A stretch of 10,999 nucleotides of DNA from DSAD01 sp036825155 (GCA_036825155.1 DAISYU010000107.1:1-10999), one strand, 5' to 3'; counted from the first letter of the stretch, positions 1 to 7,756 are shown. The notes: a model not told the origin generated them from the letters alone. Program-made: numbers and translations.

Positions 1-626
1 AGGCAGGGTCCGTGGGTCCGGCAGTGAAAGACACGATCATCAAGATCGGAGAAGGCGGTGAAGTCCTCATCAAGGGTCCACAGGTCATGAAGGGATACTA
101 TAAGAACGAAGAGGCCACCAAGGAGGTCTTCACTGATGACGGCTTCTTCCGCACCGGTGATATCGGTGAACTTGATGAAGACGGATATCTCAGGATCACC
201 GGCAGGATAAAGGACATCCTCGTCACCTCCGGCGGCAAGAACATCTCTCCGCAGAACATCGAGAACAGCCTTCTGGCATCAAAATATATCGAACAGGTGG
301 CAATAATCGGCGACAACAAGAAGTACCTCTCCGCACTGATTGTGCCGGCCTTCGAATCGCTTGAGAGCTGGGCACGGGAGAACAACGTCTCCTTCGATGG
401 CCGCAAGGATCTCATTTCAAACAACGAGATCATCAAGCTGTTTGAGCAGGAGATCGAGTCGAACACCAAGGACTATGCTCGGGTTGAACAGATCAGGAAG
501 TTCACCCTGCTCGAGACTGAATGGTCCCAGGATACCGGCGAACTCACCCCCACCATGAAACTGAAACGCCGCATCATCAATCAGAAATATGCACCGCAGA
601 TAGATTCGATGTATCCACCTGAATAA
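1..626 (+). CDS. Long-chain acyl-CoA synthetase (AMP-forming), 3' part only
   Basis: This is the C-terminal ~207 residues of an adenylate-forming fatty-acyl-CoA synthetase (FadD15/long-chain ligase type). The enzyme joins a fatty or other carboxylic acid to CoA through an acyl-AMP intermediate. The frame stays open to the left edge, so the gene begins outside the window; the GTG at 12 is an internal valine codon in a GSVG turn that normally precedes this region. Visible motifs, counted from base 12, are the RTGDIG adenosine-binding motif (about residues 47-52), the hinge and C-terminal-domain start GRIKDILVTSGGKNISPQN (about 64-82), and near the end GELTPTMKLKRR with the lysine-rich tail typical of this subfamily. 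It resembles the gene at 2642-4450 in these motifs but is clearly not a recent duplicate. It is convergent with the large minus-strand cluster and closed by two terminators, so it probably belongs to another operon. Family assignment is secure; substrate unknown. Confidence 0.93.
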   Translation, partial: AGSVGPAVKDTIIKIGEGGEVLIKGPQVMKGYYKNEEATKEVFTDDGFFRTGDIGELDEDGYLRITGRIKDILVTSGGKNISPQNIENSLLASKYIEQVAIIGDNKKYLSALIVPAFESLESWARENNVSFDGRKDLISNNEIIKLFEQEIESNTKDYARVEQIRKFTLLETEWSQDTGELTPTMKLKRRIINQKYAPQIDSMYPPE

Positions 627-648
627 GCTGTTTACGGACTGACAGGCG

Positions 649-682
649 AACGGTGAGGAGGCACAGCCTTCTCACCGTTTTT
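649..682 (+). terminator. Rho-independent terminator of the upstream acyl-CoA synthetase gene
   Basis: AACGGTGAG (649-657) pairs perfectly with CTCACCGTT (671-679). A G-U pair (658/670) then leads to an inner AGGC/GCCT stem around an ACA loop, so the stem is about 14 bp. It is followed by a run of five T (678-682). The stop codon of the + strand gene lies 22 bases upstream. There is no T-run in the reverse direction, so it serves + transcription only. Confidence 0.85.
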
Positions 683-702
683 ACATTGTCTGCAGCTTAT
701 GA

Positions 703-734
703 CCCGGGAAGGTTCATGTCCTCCCGGGCTTTTT
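703..734 (+). terminator. Second tandem rho-independent terminator
   Basis: CCCGGGA (703-709) pairs with TCCCGGG (722-728), and a bulged A allows two more G-C pairs inside. The hairpin is followed by C and five T (730-734). The T-run overlaps the stop codon of the convergent minus-strand acyl-CoA synthetase gene (736-734). Read from the minus strand there is no U-tract after the stem, so it looks like a back-up terminator for the + strand gene. Confidence 0.7.
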
Positions 735-2605
735 CACAAGATCTCCACCTGATATCGTATGGTGTACCGGGCCAGGCTTTCTTTCACCTTTTCCATGATC
801 ACTCTAGCGTCGACATGTGATGCCGGAGAGATCTTCACCATGACCATATCTCCATGAACATTGTCCTGACTGACCGTGATCTCCAGGGAAGATATGATAT
901 CCTTCAGGGTGGCCAGTTCCGAGAGGTATACCCGCCGTATTGCATCCCGTCTGAGCGCCGGCTTGAAGATCTTCCCGACTGCGGTCAGCGGTATCTCGTC
1001 GAGCAGGATTATCTCTTTCGGTACAGCGGCTTTTTCACCGATCTCCTGCTTTAGATATTTAAGGATGTCTTGCGGCTGAAGATCGGTACCTTCCTGGAGC
1101 TGCACATAGGCAATGGGAACCTCGCCGGCATGTGCGTCGGGCCGGCCCACGGCTGCAGCTGATTGAACACCATCGAGACGGTAGAGGGGCTCTTCGATGA
1201 CGGCAGGGTCGATATTGCTGCCGCCGCGTATGATCAGTTCTTTTTCCCGTCCTGTGAGCCAGAAATATCCGTCATCATCCCTTCTTCCCAGATCCCCGGT
1301 ATTGAACCAGCCGTCGCCCGGCCACACACCAAGGTTATGCACCTCCTGCAGATAGCCGTGAAACACATTGGGTCCTTTGATACAGATTGCACCAATTTCA
1401 TCGGTGCGGGCCTCTCGTGTAATCTTACCGTGCGGATTCATGATAAAGACATTCATGTCTGTGTAAGGCAGACGAAGACCGACCGAGCCGACCTTGCTTT
1501 GTCCATAATAGGGATTTGCCGAAGAGATGCATGTTCCCTCGGTGAGTCCGTATCCTTCCAGTATGGTCAGCCCGCAATGGGCTTCAAACCTGTTGAAGAG
1601 TTCCACGGGCAGAGGGGCCGAACCACACACGGCATAACGAAGTGAAGAAATATCGGCATCTCCCATCGGGATATCCAGTAGCACCGAGAGAACGGTCGGG
1701 ACAGCGCCAAAGGCTACCGCCTTGTAGTGATCGATGATCTTGTAAAAGTTCTTGAGCACTGAAACGTCCCGGTATCCCCTTGGAGAGAGCATTACGGTAT
1801 GTGCCCCGACTGAGAAGGGGAAGGAACCGTTAAGCGTTGTGGCATTGGCGTGAAAAAGAGGAAGACCGCACAGCATGGTCTCGCCTGTAGAAAAATCCGT
1901 CAGGATATCAAGGATCGAGGCCATGGATGATTCGTTGAAATGGGTCCTGGGTGCGAGCTTGGGGGTACCTGTGGTGCCGCCGGTATGATAAATGGATGCC
2001 ACGTCGTGCGGGTCGAATACACGGCCCGAGTCGAGTCTTACGCCATCATAGTTTCCAATGACCTCGTCGAATCCATATATCCCGTCCATCTCATTCCCCT
2101 GGCCCATAACCTTTATAATGGCCTGCAGATCAGGCAGGTCACTGCGTATGGAATCCACTTTTTCCCATATGTCCGAGCCGGGGAATTCACCCAGGGCCAC
2201 CAGGACTCTTGTGCCAACAGCCTGACAGATCTCCTTTATGCTCGAAGGTTCCAGCAGAGGGTTGATAGGATTGACAATCCCGGCCGATTCTCCTCCCCAC
2301 AGTACATAATATGTATGGGGCAGGTTTGGCAGCAGGAAGGATATCACGTCATCGGGCCCTACCCCAAGATCATGAAAAAGATTGGCGGTCTGATGCATCC
2401 TGGCCAGGAACTCCCCATACCTTACCTGAATGGGACTGTCATACTGCTCTCCGGACAGGATGAAACTCAGGGCTGTGGCGTCCGGATTGATAAGGCAACC
2501 CTGTCTTATGAGATCGTAGGTGTTGTGTGCCTTCATCCTGGCTTCCAAAGGAACTTCCTCGATTCTCTCAATATCAACTAGATTCGCAATCTTTACCTTT
2601 TCCAT
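734..2605 (-). CDS. Acyl-CoA synthetase (AMP-forming), ~623 aa, long C-terminal tail type
   Basis: Complete adenylate-forming acyl-CoA ligase. Motifs with Met at 2605 as residue 1: P-loop HTGGTTGTPK 207-216, GYGLTEG 351-357, NTGDLG about 435, hinge GREKELIIRGGSNI 452-465, and the thioester-step lysine in the GKIFKP motif (Lys545). After this motif some 70 more residues follow. The N-terminal LVDIERIEEVPLEAR segment and this tail recall a ~630-aa acyl-CoA synthetase subfamily that I know from proteobacteria; substrate is not known. Start: ATG 2605 has AGGAGG at 2615-2610, only 4 nt away. An in-frame ATG at 2623 (six residues longer, MRKGGF, which is that same SD translated) has GAGGGGG 8 nt upstream, so the start is not fully settled. 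It is last in its operon, 36 nt after the preceding synthetase. It is quite different in sequence from the other two synthetases here, so probably acts on a different acid. Confidence 0.93.
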   Translation of the reverse strand: MEKVKIANLVDIERIEEVPLEARMKAHNTYDLIRQGCLINPDATALSFILSGEQYDSPIQVRYGEFLARMHQTANLFHDLGVGPDDVISFLLPNLPHTYYVLWGGESAGIVNPINPLLEPSSIKEICQAVGTRVLVALGEFPGSDIWEKVDSIRSDLPDLQAIIKVMGQGNEMDGIYGFDEVIGNYDGVRLDSGRVFDPHDVASIYHTGGTTGTPKLAPRTHFNESSMASILDILTDFSTGETMLCGLPLFHANATTLNGSFPFSVGAHTVMLSPRGYRDVSVLKNFYKIIDHYKAVAFGAVPTVLSVLLDIPMGDADISSLRYAVCGSAPLPVELFNRFEAHCGLTILEGYGLTEGTCISSANPYYGQSKVGSVGLRLPYTDMNVFIMNPHGKITREARTDEIGAICIKGPNVFHGYLQEVHNLGVWPGDGWFNTGDLGRRDDDGYFWLTGREKELIIRGGSNIDPAVIEEPLYRLDGVQSAAAVGRPDAHAGEVPIAYVQLQEGTDLQPQDILKYLKQEIGEKAAVPKEIILLDEIPLTAVGKIFKPALRRDAIRRVYLSELATLKDIISSLEITVSQDNVHGDMVMVKISPASHVDARVIMEKVKESLARYTIRYQVEIL

Positions 2606-2641
2606 GAAACCTCCTTTTCTCATTACAAGATCCCCCTCATG

Positions 2642-4450
2642 TTACCTGCCCTCTTCATACATGGAAGTCAGCACGTCGGAATATTTCTCGGTTATAATCT
2701 TTCTTTTAAGTTTCAGGGTGGGGGTGATTTCTCCTTCCTCGAGGGAAAGGTCGCGTGGAAGGATAGCGAAGTCCTTGATTGTTTCATATTGTGCAAGCTC
2801 AGAGTTCATCTGATCAATACTTTTTCGAAGATTTTTTCTGACCTCAGGATTTTGCGTCAACTCTTCGAAATTGCTGAACGCTATGCCCTTCTCCTTTGCC
2901 AAGGCCTCGGTTTCTTCTTTTTCAAGGGTAAGCAGTGCGGTGAGGTATTTTCTCCTGTCTCCGTACACCATGGCATTGGACACAAGAGGTATCGCCTTCA
3001 GCATGTTTTCGAGATTCTGCGGAGAGATGTTCTTGCCTCCCGAGGTAATGATCAGGTCCTTCTTACGGTCCGTAATGTGCAGAAACCCGTCATCATCCCA
3101 GTATCCTATATCTCCTGTGTAGCACCAGCCGTCCTTCAGGATCTCGGCAGTAAGTTCATCCTTGTTGTGATATCCCATAAAATTGTTGCCCTTTATCAGT
3201 ATCTCGCCATCGGACGCCACATGGACATCAAAGCCTGGCATTGCCTTGCCTACTGTACCATACCGGCAGTGATCCATCGTTGTCATGGTGCCTCCGATGG
3301 TCTCGGTCAGCCCGTAGAATTCGATTACCTGAATACCCATACTGTGGATAAATTCTCCCACATCAGCGGATAAGGGGGCTCCTGCGCACACAGCGAACCT
3401 GATTTGACCGCCAAGCAGGTCCTGCACCTTTTTGAAAACCAGGGCATAGGCGATTCTGTATTGGAGCATCAGAAACAGCGAGAGAGGTTTATGTGCATTG
3501 AGACTTCGCGATCTCTTTGTGCCGGTGCGGATTGCCCAGTTGAAGATGAGACGTCTTAGGGCAGGCCCTTTTTCTGCAGTGGATACGACCTTTGCATGCA
3601 GTTTTTCCAATACACGGGGTACACAGCAGAAATAAGAAGGGCGCGTCTCCACCATATTGCTGACCAGGGTATCTATGGATTCTGCAATGACTAAGGGGAT
3701 ATTCTTGTAGATATTTATATAATAGCTGGAGATGCGGGGATAGAAATGAGACAGCGGCAGCAGCATGATTGACAGATCCAGTCCGCTCGTGAAGAGGTCT
3801 GTGTGCATCTCGTCTATGGAATTGAGCACAAAACTCGAATTGCGGTGACTCAGCATACAGCCTTTCGGAGGCCCCGTGGTCCCGGAGGTATACACGATAG
3901 TGGCCATGTCGTCGAGCTTGACCTCAGCCCCCCGCCTGTTTATCTCTTCTCTCGTTGTTTCCAGGGCCCTGTTCCCTTCTTCCAGCAGCGATGAGTATGA
4001 GACCACCATATTCTGATCTGCCGGCGGCTCACCATCGATAAGGATAATCAGTTCCAGGTCTTTCAGTTCATGTTTTCTGGAGAGGATCTTTTCCAGCTGC
4101 ACATGGTCTTCCACAATGATGTATCTTGACCCTGAATCCTTGATAATGTATGCGCACTGCTCGGGCGTATTCGTGTGGTATATGGCGGCGTTTATACCTG
4201 CTGCCAGTATTGTCCCGAGATCCGCAACGATCCATTCAAGACGGTTCGCTAAAAGGAAGGATATCCGGTCCCCGGGATTCATTCCTTTCATGATCAGCCC
4301 GGAGGCAAAACTATAGGCAGCGCTGCCGAGATCGGCCCAGGTAAGATCGAGGAACTCACCACCCTTGTCCCTCTTGTACTTGATGATAACATCTTGACTG
4401 AATTTTCGGACATTTTCGATAAAGACCTGGTTGATTGTCTGTAATTCCAT
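2642..4450 (-). CDS. Long-chain-type acyl-CoA synthetase (AMP-forming), ~602 aa
   Basis: Complete adenylate-forming ligase of the long-chain (FadD15-like) type, making acyl-CoA from acid, ATP and CoA in the cytoplasm. Counting from ATG 4450: YTSGTTGPPKG P-loop 187-197, FYGLTET 378-384, YTGDIG 444-449, hinge DRKKDLIITSGGKNI 461-475, and the C-terminal GEITPTLKLKRK from about 573. Start: ATG 4450 has GGAGG (4463-4459) with 8 nt spacing. The in-frame ATG at 4465 has no ribosome site, and its first codons are this SD, so the five-residue-longer form is unlikely. It lies 87 nt after the dehydratase subunit gene and 36 nt before the next synthetase, consistent with one operon read from the promoter near 7050. 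Context suggests that it activates the acid processed by the dehydratase-like enzyme, or a related fatty acid; that link is inference. Confidence 0.94.
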   Translation of the reverse strand: MELQTINQVFIENVRKFSQDVIIKYKRDKGGEFLDLTWADLGSAAYSFASGLIMKGMNPGDRISFLLANRLEWIVADLGTILAAGINAAIYHTNTPEQCAYIIKDSGSRYIIVEDHVQLEKILSRKHELKDLELIILIDGEPPADQNMVVSYSSLLEEGNRALETTREEINRRGAEVKLDDMATIVYTSGTTGPPKGCMLSHRNSSFVLNSIDEMHTDLFTSGLDLSIMLLPLSHFYPRISSYYINIYKNIPLVIAESIDTLVSNMVETRPSYFCCVPRVLEKLHAKVVSTAEKGPALRRLIFNWAIRTGTKRSRSLNAHKPLSLFLMLQYRIAYALVFKKVQDLLGGQIRFAVCAGAPLSADVGEFIHSMGIQVIEFYGLTETIGGTMTTMDHCRYGTVGKAMPGFDVHVASDGEILIKGNNFMGYHNKDELTAEILKDGWCYTGDIGYWDDDGFLHITDRKKDLIITSGGKNISPQNLENMLKAIPLVSNAMVYGDRRKYLTALLTLEKEETEALAKEKGIAFSNFEELTQNPEVRKNLRKSIDQMNSELAQYETIKDFAILPRDLSLEEGEITPTLKLKRKIITEKYSDVLTSMYEEGR

Positions 4451-4537
4451 CAAAACCCCCTCCATTTTCTGGATAAAGCGTTTATGATTGCACAGTAATT
4501 ATAGATATCAAGTTCCAGGCAGCTGATTGCAGGAAAG

Positions 4538-5791
4538 CTACAATACAAGCCCCTTCTTTTCGAGAAGCATTTCCATGAAGGCATCCACTCGTGTCTCGAA
4601 CTGGGCGACAGAGAAGTTCTGGTCATCCATGTGGTCTGCGTCGATTATAACGGAGGGAATCCCCAGTTCCTCCTCCAGGGCACGTTTTATGTCCATCTGG
4701 CCGAGAGTAATGGGCACGCAGGACTTGTTACGATGCAGGATAGCGCCGTCAATGGAATAGTCCTTACAGGCCTTGAGTACCATCTCCTTGCGTTTGTCGA
4801 CGGAGACGCAGGAAACGAGCGGGTACGACATGAGACTCTTCATTGCCAGGGCCCTTATGGGGTTTTCGGTGTCGAGCCGCAGGGACCAGGCAGCGGAATA
4901 GGTCTCAGCAACGACGACGCCTCCCATCTTCTCAAAATAGTTGAACAGACCCATATTGTACCAGAGCGGAATGTTGTCCCAGAAGAGTCTTATCTTTTCC
5001 TCCTCCACAACCCCGACTCCACCCAGCGCCTTTTCCTTCACTTCGTCACGCACCATGGTAAGAAAATCAACTGCCTCTTTTGTACCCTGCCGGGTAACCA
5101 TCACGAACATGATACCTATCTCGGCTGCGGAAAACGGTGTTGGGATATATTTCCTGTAAGACATGATTTCATCCCATAGGGCGCAGGCCTGGTCGGACAA
5201 AACCACCACCTGTTTCAGCCTGTCATAGTCCAGCTTACGCCCTGTGGCCTCGGCGAGAAAATCTATCAGGCGTTGTATCTCGTATTCGGCATACGCTATG
5301 TGGTGCTCTTTGATATCCTCCACTGCAACCTGGGGCAGATCTGCACGAAAGACCCTCGCATGTGGGAACCGGCGTTCAAGAATATGGAATATCTTCATGA
5401 CCGGGATGCAGCCGGCACCCGGGGAAAGCAACATGTCCGGTTCGGGCAGACCCCCGAGGGGAACACCTTCGTCGTTCATATTGGAGTGGACATACCCGGT
5501 AATATTTCTTAGATATCCGCACAGGTCTCTGGAATATCCCATTTTCTCGGCCACCGCGAAATTGTTCGGTGTGAGTCCGAATGCGGCACACACAGGGGAC
5601 CAGTTCTCGGGGAACACCGGCTGCAGATCCATTGCATAGAATAACTCTATGGCACCGTTCATCGGTGGCATCCAGCCAATGGGTTTACCTTCTCTCTTTG
5701 CCGCATTACACTCCAGATAATAGTCCGCCACTACCCTGGTCAGTTCTTTTGCCGCATTCAGACGCTTTTTGGATTTTCTTGTCTTTTCCAT
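4538..5791 (-). CDS. 2-hydroxyacyl-CoA dehydratase / benzoyl-CoA reductase family subunit (BcrB/HadB-like), divergent paralogue
   Basis: A 417-aa protein of the BcrB/HadB/FldB family, the iron-sulfur subunit that with a BcrC/HadC partner forms the catalytic heterodimer of these radical enzymes. Seen: a basic N-terminus, SRDLCGY (Cys91), GGLPEPDM followed by GAGCIP (Cys128), NKSCVPITLGQMDI (Cys358), and the C-terminal signature HMDDQNF...ETRVDAFMEML. Three cysteines at these places match likely [4Fe-4S] ligands. Length fits the family (about 410-420). Oddity: the middle cysteine motif lacks the usual NNICGT seen in the paralogue at 9605-10840. Start ATG 5791 has GGAGG (5802-5798) 6 nt upstream. 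An in-frame ATG at 5812 has no SD and would overlap the previous gene. The previous stop and this start form TGAGATG, one base apart, so the two subunits are translationally coupled and probably made 1:1. Substrate unknown. Confidence 0.9.
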   Translation of the reverse strand: MEKTRKSKKRLNAAKELTRVVADYYLECNAAKREGKPIGWMPPMNGAIELFYAMDLQPVFPENWSPVCAAFGLTPNNFAVAEKMGYSRDLCGYLRNITGYVHSNMNDEGVPLGGLPEPDMLLSPGAGCIPVMKIFHILERRFPHARVFRADLPQVAVEDIKEHHIAYAEYEIQRLIDFLAEATGRKLDYDRLKQVVVLSDQACALWDEIMSYRKYIPTPFSAAEIGIMFVMVTRQGTKEAVDFLTMVRDEVKEKALGGVGVVEEEKIRLFWDNIPLWYNMGLFNYFEKMGGVVVAETYSAAWSLRLDTENPIRALAMKSLMSYPLVSCVSVDKRKEMVLKACKDYSIDGAILHRNKSCVPITLGQMDIKRALEEELGIPSVIIDADHMDDQNFSVAQFETRVDAFMEMLLEKKGLVL

Positions 5792-5792
5792 C

Positions 5793-6911
5793 TCAGTCCT
5801 CCAGCATTTCAATAAACGCCTGCACTCGGGTGCGTAACTGTCCTTCGGTGATACCTGCCGCGTCCAGCTCGATGTGGAAATTCGGCATCCCGGCTTTTCC
5901 CAGTTCCTCTTTCAGAATCGGGAAGTCCGACAGGTGCGGAGTACAGAATTTCTGGAATATAAAAGCTATTCCACGGGCGCCTGAACGTTGTGCCAGATCC
6001 ATGAGCAAAGGCACCCTTTCTATCGCCCGTGTTCTTGCCGGACAGGGAAACCGGCAGCTGTAGCGGTCGATAATGCAATCGAGTGCATTATCTCCGCGGC
6101 CGCATGACGGATAAAAATGGCGGTACCCTGTACACAGATCATCAGCCACCACACACCCGCCTGATTCCTCTATGATGTCCATGACCAGCAGATCATCGAT
6201 AATGCTGCCTGAGATCAGGAGAGGAACCCCCTCGACAATGCTGGTGCCATCGAGCCTTACCTGGTTCAGCAGATGCTGAAGCATGGTACGATATTCTTGT
6301 GGAGGGGTCACGAACCCGGCCTGAATAACAGCGTGGAGATCTGATGCAGAGAGCGGCAGCCTGCCCTGGAACCTCAAGGAATACAGACCGAGGATCAGGT
6401 TCCTGATTGTTGTATAAAGCTCCAGGGAGGTACGCAGAGACGCTTCGGTGATAGTGCCGCCAATGGATTCAAGTTTTGTAATGAGTTCCTGGATGGATGC
6501 ACGGTAAAAGCGTCTCCCTTCCGGGCTGTCATTATACGGAAGAGCCATGGAATGGTAGATTTCACCGCCGATATTTTCTTCCCAGATATTTACGAGGCCG
6601 CAGACAACATCACAGGTATAGGACTGAACCACACCTGAGAGGAATGCGTACTTGCCCTGCATGGCCTTATCAAGAGATAGCAGCAGTGGCGGACAGATGA
6701 AATTCGGGGCAAGGGAATATGCAGTATCTATCTGGCCGGTTCCACCCATAATCCTTACGGGAAGGAATCCGGCGGCATGGATAAGCTCGATGGGGGTATA
6801 GGTGCAGAAATATCCGATAATCTTTTTCCCCTGACCGGATAGTTTCTCGAGACGTTCCATATAACCGGAGAGATTTTCCTGAAATGGTTTTACCAATGGC
6901 GAAGACATCAT
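5793..6911 (-). CDS. 2-hydroxyacyl-CoA dehydratase / benzoyl-CoA reductase family subunit (BcrC/HgdB-like)
   Basis: A 372-aa protein of the BcrC/HgdB/HadC family, partner of the BcrB-like subunit encoded directly downstream. Family marks: GYFCTYTPIELIHAAGFLP (Cys36, residues 33-51), SYTC (Cys100), GGCVVADDLCTGYRHF (Cys253, Cys260), a RFPCP segment (Cys290), QKFCTPHLSDFP (Cys323) and the C-terminal EGQLRTRVQAFIEML. It is rich in cysteine (also 73, 104, 270, 279 and 286). Length matches known members (~375). Two consecutive ATG codons (6911 and 6908) follow a GGGAGG SD, so the start may be either. It is the first gene after the TetR gene, preceded by a promoter, a palindromic operator and a structured leader. 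The double-cubane-cluster proteins of the same superfamily are an alternative, but tight coupling to a BcrB-like gene favours a dehydratase or reductase heterodimer. Confidence 0.9.
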   Translation of the reverse strand: MMSSPLVKPFQENLSGYMERLEKLSGQGKKIIGYFCTYTPIELIHAAGFLPVRIMGGTGQIDTAYSLAPNFICPPLLLSLDKAMQGKYAFLSGVVQSYTCDVVCGLVNIWEENIGGEIYHSMALPYNDSPEGRRFYRASIQELITKLESIGGTITEASLRTSLELYTTIRNLILGLYSLRFQGRLPLSASDLHAVIQAGFVTPPQEYRTMLQHLLNQVRLDGTSIVEGVPLLISGSIIDDLLVMDIIEESGGCVVADDLCTGYRHFYPSCGRGDNALDCIIDRYSCRFPCPARTRAIERVPLLMDLAQRSGARGIAFIFQKFCTPHLSDFPILKEELGKAGMPNFHIELDAAGITEGQLRTRVQAFIEMLED

Positions 6912-6932
6912 GCAGCCTCCCGGATCGATTCT

Positions 6933-6992
6933 ATTTCAAATCTGATGCCGCATCCCTGTGGAATGATGGTGCTGCGGCTCATCAATTGAAAT
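6933..6992 (-). other. Imperfect long hairpin in the operon leader
   Basis: ATTTCAA (6933-6939) is complementary to TTGAAAT (6986-6992), and inside it GCCGCA (6947-6952) is complementary to TGCGGC (6973-6978), flanked by further GAT/ATC pairing with a small bulge. The structure lies between the promoter/operator and the SD of the BcrC-like gene and leaves the SD free. No U-tract follows on the minus strand, so it does not look like a terminator. It may stabilise or regulate the leader RNA; no known riboswitch was recognised. Confidence 0.4.
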
Positions 6993-7015
6993 CTAAAAAT
7001 TCATACTTTCCTATT

Positions 7016-7033
7016 ACAGACCATTTGGTCTGT
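7016..7033. promoter_or_regulatory. Palindromic operator, likely bound by the adjacent TetR repressor
   Basis: ACAGACCATTTGGTCTGT is a perfect inverted repeat: 8-bp arms around TT. It sits in the 176-bp spacer just downstream of the TetR gene and just upstream of the BcrC-like gene, immediately after the -10 element, where a bound dimer would block transcription start. Size and symmetry suit a TetR-family dimer. Read as a hairpin on the + strand it is followed by five T, but there is no + strand gene to terminate. Confidence 0.65.
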
Positions 7034-7034
7034 T

Positions 7035-7061
7035 TTTATAACAGAGCTTATTGTATGTCAA
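7035..7061 (-). promoter_or_regulatory. Sigma70-type promoter of the BcrC-BcrB-like-acyl-CoA synthetase operon
   Basis: On the minus strand there is a perfect -35 TTGACA (7061-7056) followed after 15 nt by TATAAA (7040-7035), or after 17 nt by TAAAAA (7038-7033). Transcription would start within or right after the palindromic operator and give a leader of about 110 nt before ATG 6911. The -35 box lies 26 bases past the TetR stop codon, so this half of the cluster can be expressed independently of the upstream genes. Confidence 0.6.
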
Positions 7062-7087
7062 TATGAAGTTAGTCAAAAGATGAGTCG

Positions 7088-7756
7088 TTAAGATTTCTGG
7101 AGACTTTTTCGGTTTTTATTGACGCGTTTGCGGTCAATGTCTCGCATCTGCACTAATGGTGAGATAATCTTTGTCCACTGTTCCCTCAGTGACTTATAGT
7201 AGTTCGGCTTATCATGCATGATTGATTGGAGCCCCATCCCTCCGATTATATAGAGAGAGAGGTTCATAATGGTTTCTATGGGAACATTTGCCACTGCTGT
7301 GGCATGCATATATTCTCTCCAGGTCTCGTCCAATGTGTTCACAAATTTTTCAAATACCGGCGTCAACAGTTCACGAAGCTCCACATCGGTACGACTTGCT
7401 ACAGTCAGTTCCACCCAGACATTTCTGTTTCTTCCCTGATAAAAATTTTCCCAGATAAAATCGAGAAGCACTGACAGGGGGTCCTGTCCCTCGGCCAGAT
7501 CCGGGACAGCCTCACGGGCCTTGTTTATTGCACCTTCAAAGAGAACCTCGGCTGCTGCCGATGCAATGAGTTCCTTTTTGCTGCTGTAATGATGTCTCCA
7601 TGCACCACGGGAGACACCTGCCTTCTCAAGGATACGGGAGAGAGCGGTTCCATGATATCCATAGTCCTGCAGACAATCGAGCGTCGCTTCGATGAGCCGC
7701 GTTCTCATCTCCCTGCTTTTTTCTTCCTGTTTCCTCTTCTTTCCGGGGGTATTCAC
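7088..7756 (-). CDS. TetR family transcriptional regulator
   Basis: A 222-aa protein with the typical layout: a short basic N-terminus, a TetR helix-turn-helix at about residues 19-64 (LIEATLDCLQDYGYHGTALS, then the recognition part GVSRGAWRHHYSSKKELI), then an all-helical ligand-binding and dimer domain with no recognisable conservation. The start is GTG 7756, preceded by AAAGGAG with about 8 nt spacing; an ATG a few bases upstream is out of frame. It lies between the activator gene and the BcrC-like gene in the same orientation, and a perfect palindrome overlaps the promoter just downstream. It is therefore probably the local repressor, likely relieved by an acyl-CoA or acid of the pathway, as known for several TetR regulators of fatty and aromatic acid catabolism. 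The ligand is inference only. Confidence 0.93.
   Translation of the reverse strand: MNTPGKKRKQEEKSREMRTRLIEATLDCLQDYGYHGTALSRILEKAGVSRGAWRHHYSSKKELIASAAAEVLFEGAINKAREAVPDLAEGQDPLSVLLDFIWENFYQGRNRNVWVELTVASRTDVELRELLTPVFEKFVNTLDETWREYMHATAVANVPIETIMNLSLYIIGGMGLQSIMHDKPNYYKSLREQWTKIISPLVQMRDIDRKRVNKNRKSLQKS

Noticed and set aside
4498..4503. TATAAT on the minus strand in the 87-bp gap before the synthetase at 4450 as an internal promoter
   Set aside because: The position 17 nt further upstream holds TCAGCT, which is no credible -35 box; the spacing fits simple read-through in an operon.
4631..5179. Long open frame on the + strand opposite the second BcrB-like gene, and similar antisense frames at 1940-2581, 2639-3373 and 10211-10798
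   Set aside because: They lie wholly or almost wholly opposite well-supported genes, have no recognisable domains, and are expected shadows of biased codon use.
7016..7037. The palindrome plus T-run as a rho-independent terminator
   Set aside because: The T-run follows it only in the + direction, where no gene precedes it; toward the minus-strand genes there is no U-tract. An operator overlapping the promoter explains it better.
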